This document shows, piece by piece, positions 55,622 through 64,000 of a stretch of DNA of 64,000 nucleotides; positions within the stretch are counted from its first letter, which is position 1; each line of letters begins with the position of its first letter. Origin of the DNA: Pholiota molesta (lineage: Eukaryota; Basidiomycota; Agaricomycetes; Agaricales; Strophariaceae); contig JACGCK010000077.1 in the NCBI GenBank assembly GCA_014925825.1, positions 62,001 to 126,000 on the forward strand. The letters are read 5' to 3'. The position numbers were made by a program, and so were the translations under genes. The notes under the pieces were generated by a model, which was not told where the DNA came from, searched no databases, and saw nothing but the letters and a program-made list of their open reading frames with translations.

Positions 55622-58600
55622 TATGAAAGAGCTAATTTACAAGAGCAGGCGAGGCGTCTGAGGTTTTGGATCAAGTACTGCAGATACGAGCCGGAAAACT
55701 TTTCTGGATGTCGTATCACGTGAAAGTAACCCAACATTTGTGACGCGTCGCGTTTGCCAACTTACAACCTCTGCCGTTTCCTTGTCTTCGCCGCATTCTT
55801 TCTTATCGCAGTCGCTTTCATTGCAGTACCCGACTCTATGGGATATCTATCTCTCACTCCATGGAATTGAGAGCTCTCGGACTTTCACGAACTTTCATAT
55901 TACCGATGAACTTCGGTATTCATTCGCTAAGCGATTTCCTGTCCTAATCAATGCGTTTTCTGCGTTATCTTATTGAAAGCGAGCATAGTTGAATGCTAAA
56001 GGACTTGCAATATTCTTGAAGATATGGAACCATCGTTTATCCGCCATTTTAACCCTGCGTTACGGCTGCACTACGGTTGAATACCCAGCATACACTTATT
56101 CATTTCTGACCTCTAATTAAAGCCTGGGTAATTTTCGAGGAAACGTTTCCACTTTGAAGGACTGCGCTCCTCAGCCTGCGACTCCGATGATCACGATAAT
56201 TCACTGGGCATGCTGCATTCAGTTCACGCCACGCTCGAAATTAGGTCTATTGCTCCCTAATTTCTCATCGATTTCTTCTTGGTCGCCCATTCCCCACAGC
56301 CACACGATTCTCGGCACCCGACCTGACATCTGGCCTCGTACTAATAGCGCTCGCGTTTTTATCTGGACAGAACAGCGTCACTTAGATGCTTCAGCTTCTT
56401 TTTTCCCTACCGGCAGCGGCCAGTCAGCTCCCAAGCATATCCACGACATGTCTGGAGTTTTCTCTGCTGCGGGCGCGAATGCTTCTCCAGAATCTCACTT
56501 GGCTGAGCGTGATATACATATCCTCGACGACAGCGAAGTGGACGTTGCGATCTTCGGATTGATCTCCGCTGCTCATCTCAAACACGCATGCAGTTTGCTT
56601 TGGCCGCCCTACCGACTTCAGTTTTTCGTATCCAATCTAAATCTGTTCCATTTTCTAGTTTTATTATACCGAGTGTCGGTCACCGAAAGACCCATCACCC
56701 CGTCTCCGGTCCTTGTCTGTGGTGTGGCTCCCATCATTTACTTGGTTGATTTCGCTCACATCCTCACTAAGATTTTGCCTGCAGTAGTTGTGTGCTTTCT
56801 TGACGTGTCCGCGCAGGACTTCTCCCCTGCTACATGTGCACTGTGCCTTTACGGTTACTCTGGAGCACAGGTGAGAGTTGAAATGCGCCTTATTATCTGC
56901 TTTCAATCAAAAAAATTGTGAGAACTTCCTTGGCTGGTCTGCGGCAACGTCACGAATAAAGCTATTCGCCTCCTTCCTTCTACCGCCTTCATTCGCCGAA
57001 ACTAATACACCAGATACCCTGATCGATTTAACGTCTACTTCCACCGATGCCTGCGTCCTCCCGTCGAAATCTATAACTAAAGTTTTGCTATGGTTGGCGT
57101 TGGGAAACCCACTCTATCCAAGGAGTAGATAGTGGTGATATTTCTAAAAGAACTTTATTTTAAAGTTGCTCGAGGGACATTCATGTCACGATCTCCAAGT
57201 AGCACACAGATCAAAGCAAGAGGTCTGGCATTTTCTCACCTCGTGTCTGCGTGGAGGCTCATCATCCCGAAACGGGTATGTATAGGCTCATTCCAAGCCA
57301 CCGTGGACCGGTGTTCTTGACAGCTGCAGTCAAGAAGTAGAGGGTCAACGCTCTGCCTAAGGCATTGCAACCATTGGGTCTAGGTGTGGCGCAAAGTACA
57401 GGCGTACAAGGAGCATTGCGCGAGAGACTCGGGCGTTCTCTGGGCCATTTGGTGCTTCTAAGTCTAAGTCGCTTTAGTCTCCAGCGTCCACGGAGCAATG
57501 AAATCTCAGACGATGATCCATCTATCTATGATCCATCTTCCAACCGAATCTGAAGAAGATGTCCCTTGATGTGTTCGGCCATGTTATTGTTACTAATTAC
57601 GCCACCTTTTTCCGAATATAAGACTCATTCCACACTGACATCAGTCAGGTCATCTCAGCTCCCACTCAGAAGTACACGGTTCGTCATGATGGCGCATGCC
57701 GTGTTCTATATAAAGTAGAGATAGGACAGCATCCTAATGTTACACCGTTGTTATCTCAGTGTCAGTAACAATCAAAGATTCGCGTAAGATATCCACTTGA
57801 CCTGGAGTCCTGAGGCTTACCGAAAAATTAAGTTTTGAAGACGTGATCATTGTTGGTCTACATCAGGATTTGAGCGCGCAATATTTTTACTCTTAGATAA
57901 ATCCGAACAAAAGTTGTGGGCAGAGGAAAGAGAGGGCCCACATGTTCGCTGTCACTAGCGGAGTCAGAGTAAGGCTACAATATATAGACGAGTCTAATTT
58001 CTGGTATGTATGTCTATCCATCATTCCATAGAGTCCCTCGAGGAACCTTCTTGGAGAATATAAAGCGGCGGTAATTGCACAGAATATTGCTGTCAGAAGT
58101 CATCGTTATAAAGTTTGGAATACCCTAGTTTGTACCACGTCTTTGAATGTCTTTCGTTATGGTCGGCGTTAGAATGAAGGCTCCAAGTTGAACAGCGGTA
58201 GAATTGCGTCAACTGCACCATTCAAGATGGCGTCTCTCTCACATTTCCCGCAGCGGCCCATTGACAGCACGGACTCTAATCATACTACAAGAATATAAAT
58301 CCCAAGAGGGATAGCCGCGTGGTCTACACTGCGGATTAAACAAGTTAATTTGGTCAGCATAGCCCTCCCAGAATCCACGGAGAGAACAAGGTTGTATGTC
58401 ATTTAATCTGGGAGTGATATTAGGGGTCCGCGTAGTATGCATGAAAATATACTTTCTAATGGAGATCAGCTCCCAATTAACCTATCGTACACACATATAT
58501 TTTCCACTGAATGCGCCACGGGCGAGGGCGAGTGGAGACTTCAGTGGCATTCGGTTATCACTCACAATATATTCGATTCTATGCCACAAATATATATGGA

Positions 58601-61600
58601 CCGATTACCACGCGACTATGGTGGCATGGGATTGTCGCTAGTACCTATGTTGGCGAATTTGGTGGGTCTGAACGCTGCGCTTTTGGTTTACATTCAAATC
58701 GGAGGATTGTTCTGGTGGTATTGATCGATGCGAGTATCAGACAACTTTCGGAGAACAATTTCTGGACACGCTGAATGAGCGATATCGTTTGTTTTATCAG
58801 TAATGTAGTAACTTGCATGCCTGTTTGACATTTGACTATATAGCATTGTGGCAAACTCCCTTATGAAGCCTAGAATATGCGTCAGTTATCGATATCCCCA
58901 TATCTGGCGGACTGATTGAAGGCCATAACATACTGTGAATAAGTAACACGCCGAAGCCCCTTGCAACATATTGAACAACATATTGAATTCGACCGACATG
59001 TTCTCGATAGAATTTGCAAGCACATGAATTCCGACGGGTATACCCTTGTGAACTTACATCCGGTATCGTCGTGGGCGGACACAGAAGAATCAGTAAGTAT
59101 GTAGTACAATTGTACGATTCCTCACATCAGAATAATGTCTGAATTTTCATCACATGCTACGTACATACTTAGATCAAGCAACAGAAAAATGACCATATCA
59201 TATGGAGTGAAATTGAGGTGTTATGTAGCCGCCGCCGTTGATAGGTGTTAGTCTTTCATATGTTATCAGTGGATGAATGGAAACAGAGCCGAATTGCTGA
59301 ATACGGTATTCCAAATGCGCAGATTAGATGGGCCTAGTTTAAACATGTGAAGCTGGCGAAAGTCTTCTGGCGGCTCCGGCGACACGCACGATGGCTGGAA
59401 AAACTGAAAAAAGACTTGTCGACTAGAAACAGTCTGGAGTTGAGATGATAAAAGTATCCGACTTGTTTGGGTGTATTGAGCATCCCCTTCCTGGTCGGAT
59501 CCAGGGCAACAGATCGGGCAATGCGTCGATCTTGTTGGATCCGGTTTGGTGCGTGTGGAAGATGAAAAGAGTGTATGGCGGAGCCCCGGATCTGGGAGAG
59601 AAGGCTGATGGTGTGTAGAATTCCTTTTCCTGGTGATAGTCATTCCTGCGAACGTCCAGACTAATCTGGTTTCAAATCTCCGTGGGCCTGGGTGGCGGCT
59701 GGTGGCGGTGTCCCCAACACTGCGAAATCAGGAACCGTCCAGCGTTGTTCTTTCTCTTCCTTCACCATGAAGCATGATCACTTAGTCGCAAAGTAAACTC
59801 GGCTTGCTTATTCTTGGAACCCTTTATCCACCTGTTCGGAATCGAGGAGCCTATGGGCATTATCTAAATGACAAACAAACGTACTGCACACGAAGTACAC
59901 GGCCTCGCTTCTGGTTATACTTGATCTCGTTACTCGCTGTCCTGCGCATGTATATGTGAGGAGGCTTTGTTCCTTAACCCAACTTGTGCTTCAATCCCCA
60001 AAAGCTCGGTAGCCCATTCTTCGCGCCACTACGTCTGGGATCCGATGGACGCGCCCTTGAAAGTAATTCTGGCTGTACCTAATTTTGTGAGTCGGGGACT
60101 TTGCCTTATCGACTCCTCACATTTTGAAGGATACACAAGCATAAGCTCTTGTTACTTGTAGGCTGGAAGCTTCGAAGGGAACAGCTAGGAACTGCAACAA
60201 CTCCCCGATTTGGTTTAGCTCCATTCTGGACATTGCTGGTCGATTCTGTCCTGTCTGTCCTGAAGCTGTAATGAAAGCGGCTAAATCATACCCTAAAGGC
60301 TGCAAAAGAATTACACTGCTAAAGCACACTGACGAATTTTATGGTATCGCCGCACGCGCATACTGATATCGATATCAGTTCGGCTCCATTTCCGTTCTCT
60401 CACCCTTTGCTCGTGCCTTCTGAGTCTCATGAAGCTTGCAACACGCCCAATCCCTCGGCCTGCTCATCCATTGCTATACACGTTCGTATATTGCATGTCC
60501 ACATGTTATGGCAATTCCCGTTTACGCTCTACCAAGGCTCTACACATCACCAGTCCATCTTGACAGGGATTTCGATTAGCAACGTATACCGAGACTACAT
60601 AACAGCGCTATTTCTACGGCTGTTCTTGACGAGCTGATACTTCTCATTCATCAAGCGATGGTGATGTTCTTTGCTTGGAAGTGTGAAGGGATAACCCAAA
60701 CGTGGATGTTAACCCTTGGGTTAGCATGGTGCCGTCATCCAGCTAAGTCCCCCGACTCCGAAAATAGTTATTGTTGGGTGATAGCTACTTATCCCAATTT
60801 ACCGTGCATCAATCAGCCCCTTCCGCCTGCCCTTCGATACCTTGGGTGCCATCAGTCACGTCCTCGGTCCTGTACTTATATGGGATGCACTGGCTCATTG
60901 CACTCATACCGATTGGTTAAATTTAGAATTACTTTGCTAACAACAGACGGATTTCTCACTCATTACTGCATGGTCGGTATCCATAAGCATGTCCATTGTT
61001 CACGAGAATCATACTGTCATTGAACGTAGGCTGTAGTTGGATTTGTATATGGTGCAGCTTCTCATCGATGTTTCTGTTGTTTTTGTAAGCGTCATGGATA
61101 TTTCCTTTAAGTTTGAGATCTTTTACATTGTGAAGACCCTCTGCTTCCGTGCTTCCATCCGTTCGGTGTTGTTGCCGCCACTGCGTAGAACATTTATCCT
61201 GACCCCATTTCTACACGTCCACGTCCATGACCGGATCGCCTTTGAATATTTGGATATCGAGTTTTCTATCTTCGAGCATGCTTGACATTGACAGACCACC
61301 GGTGTTATTGGAACTACTGGTAGTAATCATCTGTGCGAAGGAAATTCGAAGGCAGTGCCCCGGATTGAAAGTGGATGCAATTCCCAATGCCCACACACCT
61401 CGGACACTGTATTTCTCGTACATCTAACCTATTACAGAGTTATATAGTGGCTGATGCATGAGGAGAAGTGTTGTTTTTATGGCCTAATTTCGCAAGGAGA
61501 TGAATCAAAGAATGGACATTCACCTCTAACTGAGTTCCGTGGGCTTGTAACCGCAATCAGAGTCGGAGCGCATGAAAATCGAACGCTATTGTAACGGAAA

Positions 61601-64000
61601 TTTTTACACATGCAGCTGCTCAAGACTCGGGCAGATTCTTGATGCTGTTCATAACAGCTGGACGTTAAGTCTCGCATGTACACGGGCGCTGGACATATGT
61701 TTACTTGCAGATAGGCGGTGGTTCTCTTCAATCTGACCCGACGCACGGTACTAGTTCTTCTTAGGGGTATATATTGGGGTATACATATCCATAAACTACT
61801 TCAAGCATCCCTGATCAGAAACGACAAGCTTCGTTTTCAGTAATGATGAATGAGCAGAGCACTATTAGAGAGTGAATGGTTCAAGAAACGTTCAATGCAT
61901 TCCGGTACCAAGTTCACATCAAATTCTGTCACCGCCATCTTGAAGAACCTCAACCTAAGTACTTCAGTGAGCATGGAATCGAGGAGAATAATCAACGTCT
62001 GATGCCGGACATGATATTTTGTGTGCGTATTCCAGAAGATCAGCGCTGAGCGAACTGCGTTTTAACTGAGCGCGATTGCGTGGGCCAAGATTTACTTATA
62101 GTATGTTCTCAGTCAGTTCAACTGGCTATTATTATGTTTAACCTACGTGGTCGGCGTGGATAAGTAGTACTTTGAAGTTCGGGTATAGGGAAGAGTCGAT
62201 GTAGCATCACTCCGTTATGCAAATGATATAATATATTCTAGCCTCCGTAAAGGATCCGCAAATTTGACTGAATGATAATGATTCGGGAGGTCCACGGAGG
62301 TTTGAAGAAGACGGATAGCTGGCATTTGATTGATCACGCTCCTCAGCGCTCACAAATGTAGACTTCTTTCTTACCCGGAGAGCAATTTCAAGCGTTACGG
62401 AGTCAATGAAAAATTGGGGGGGTTATATTGGTATGCAACATCTTCAAGGCATTGACTCCTATCGCTAGCAATTTATATCCTTATTGAACTTCTAAGGCAT
62501 TTCGCCCAACGTCTATATCACGGCGGCTGAGATACGATGGCGGGAGTCACACTTTGAGTACTCTGTGCCTCTCAAACCGATTAGGTATGACCAGATCTTT
62601 TTAATGGAAAGGGCTACTAGGTATTACCTGACATTTATCTGGCAAAATTAACTGGGGATCTATGCTCCGGTATCACATCTTCACCATGCAAGGTGTGATA
62701 TTCTACTTGTGCCGTGAAGCCTCGTGTTCAACTTGCATGCTCAGGATGTAAAATAATATGGCATTCAAAAAACGAGTCGCCCATGCATTATCTCAAAGAC
62801 TTGGGTATGGCCGGATGACCGGTGGCATGGATCATGCGTGTTACATTTATTCGATGGACATGCATACATGTGTATGAGGAGGGCTCCGAGTTTGACTCCT
62901 ACAATGAAAGTCCGCGCCAGTACCAAGAAGCTAAGGAAACGATGGATGCTGTACCGCGAATTGAAGAACCGTGTGTGAAAGAGGTAAATATATGGCACAC
63001 CAACAGTGCAAGCTATGCGCACAGTGTGACGATCATTTGTTGAACTTCGAGGGTGTGCTTACCCAGGCTGCAGAGCAGATTGACAGTACTCACTGCTCAG
63101 TCGTGTGTGAAAGTCTATTTGAAGTTAGGTAGATGCAGCAAATGGAGAATGTCTGGTTTAACAAGTATAACAATGACCGGAAATCCATATAGTCTACTAC
63201 CCATTTCATACTCAACGTAGCCACAGCAAGTATTCTTAAAGCAGACTAGAAAGTCATCGTTGCCGTGTAATTTGACAGTTTTGCAATCGATGAAATGACG
63301 ACACAACAATAAATGAACCTTTACAAAGCACGCTCAAAACGGAACTTCTGTGGTCGGAATGAACTTAGGAATGAGGAAGTCCCCAAAAGTTGTACGTTTC
63401 TCAAACGTTTCTAGCGCTCTCCGCTCTCCAACGTTTTCGACAAGTTTTCGATAATCTCCAACCCCATAAGCAAAACCTCAATGCGCTACCCTCGCGCACC
63501 CAAACTTCTACATAAGCGAAGTCAAGGAAAAAGATGATCAACGAAAATAAGCGCCAGAGCTACAGTGGCATGGATCGGACCGAACCTTGCAAATTGAGAT
63601 TGAGCGCCTGAATAACTCAGCTCAGTTAATTACATAATTGCTGAGGTTGCTAATCTCACGGTCATTGCCGATGTCATGATGGAAAACAAAATCATTTTGC
63701 AGAGCCAAATTTGGGATATCTCCTGGCTAAGGAATATGCACACCGCCACAGCATGGCAAATTTAGTCGTGATCGATCAGAATCGGGTATCCAGAAACGGT
63801 TAAGAACACCGGAATAGGTCGTAGTAGCCCAGGCTTTTTCTGACTCGAGAGTTGTCATCTTTTCGCTGCATTCATTCTTTTACGAGTGACTGTGTATTCA
63901 TTTTGCATGAACAGTTTTTTTATGACTCTTGCGTACAATCTTTTCTCCGTGGTTCAATCTGGAGTCGCTCTGATCATGCAAATGTTATAATTAAAAGTGC
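55622..64000. other. 8.4 kb gene-poor region
   Basis: I find no recognisable gene, transposon domain, tRNA or long repeat from here to the window end. The UTP18 promoter must lie just after 55621. The one long frame, 56154-56921 on the plus strand (255 codons), is described separately. Shorter frames at 57262-57498, 58437-58724, 59266-59643, 61211-61423 and 62822-63043 show no known motifs; some may be worn fragments of genes or transposons. Codon-like composition is absent over most of it. Confidence 0.4.
56154..56921 (+). CDS. unassigned 255-codon open reading frame
   Basis: A single uninterrupted frame of 255 codons in a region otherwise full of stops, so chance alone is not the easiest explanation. 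The first third is polar and Ser/Pro/Thr-rich (PIPHSHTILGTRPDIWPRTN); the middle is acidic (ERDIHILDDSEVDVAIFGLI). The second half has hydrophobic stretches, LQFFVSNLNLFHFLVLLYRV and APIIYLVDFAHILTKILPAV, that could be membrane segments. No family is recognised, no introns are needed and no flanking exons are evident. It may be a lineage-specific gene, a transposon remnant or a chance frame. Confidence 0.25.
   Translation: MKDCAPQPATPMITIIHWACCIQFTPRSKLGLLLPNFSSISSWSPIPHSHTILGTRPDIWPRTNSARVFIWTEQRHLDASASFFPTGSGQSAPKHIHDMSGVFSAAGANASPESHLAERDIHILDDSEVDVAIFGLISAAHLKHACSLLWPPYRLQFFVSNLNLFHFLVLLYRVSVTERPITPSPVLVCGVAPIIYLVDFAHILTKILPAVVVCFLDVSAQDFSPATCALCLYGYSGAQVRVEMRLIICFQSKKL

Overview
The window looks like nuclear DNA of a filamentous basidiomycete, most likely an agaricomycete. 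Genes carry many short introns (mostly 45-65 bp, GT-AG with a few GC-AG), sit close together on both strands, and include single-copy eukaryotic housekeeping genes plus gene families typical of mushroom-forming fungi. I saw no tRNA, rRNA or CRISPR array. Exon boundaries were worked out by eye from splice signals and frame, so they are models and not computed predictions.

Layout: 1-13 kb is gene-rich: a partial coiled-coil protein, a prolyl-iminopeptidase-like hydrolase, an unknown basidiomycete-type protein, COP9 subunit 7, the divergent pair MED21/RTF2, and a GH47 ER-type alpha-mannosidase. 13.5-21 kb is accessory: two members of an unnamed agaricomycete family (hallmark GDVG...G.F...FNIF), a LINE remnant and the first of three Asn-rich repeat proteins. 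22-27.5 kb returns to core genes: a GPALPP/DUF3752 protein, a small Rossmann-like protein and a cullin. 28-31 kb holds the other two repeat proteins, followed at 31.7-33.1 kb by a 1.4 kb foldback element. 35.7-55.6 kb carries a divergent G-alpha subunit, two tandem serine carboxypeptidases, WDR59 (SEA/GATOR2 complex), mitochondrial phosphatidylserine decarboxylase and UTP18. 55.6-64 kb is almost a gene desert.

The most unusual content is the set of three plus-strand genes (19.9, 28.3 and 30.2 kb) whose proteins share an exactly spaced 15-residue motif, [FIY]-x-G-x-Q-x-[FY]-x3-[VM]-x-[NDT]-x-N, in ten units. Each gene has a TATA-like box 60-100 bp upstream of its ATG. I do not recognise the family.

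Functional links are modest. The cullin and CSN7 act in the same neddylation/deneddylation cycle. The carboxypeptidases and the mannosidase are secretory-pathway enzymes. WDR59 belongs to amino-acid sensing at the vacuole, PSD1 to mitochondrial phospholipid synthesis, UTP18 to 18S rRNA processing, and MED21 to RNA polymerase II transcription.

A caution for all models: many conserved genes (PIP, MED21, RTF2, GH47, PSD and others) are broken by single missing bases, nearly always one base short in a run of identical bases. The pattern looks more like consensus errors than gene decay, so these genes are annotated as probably functional with the breaks noted.
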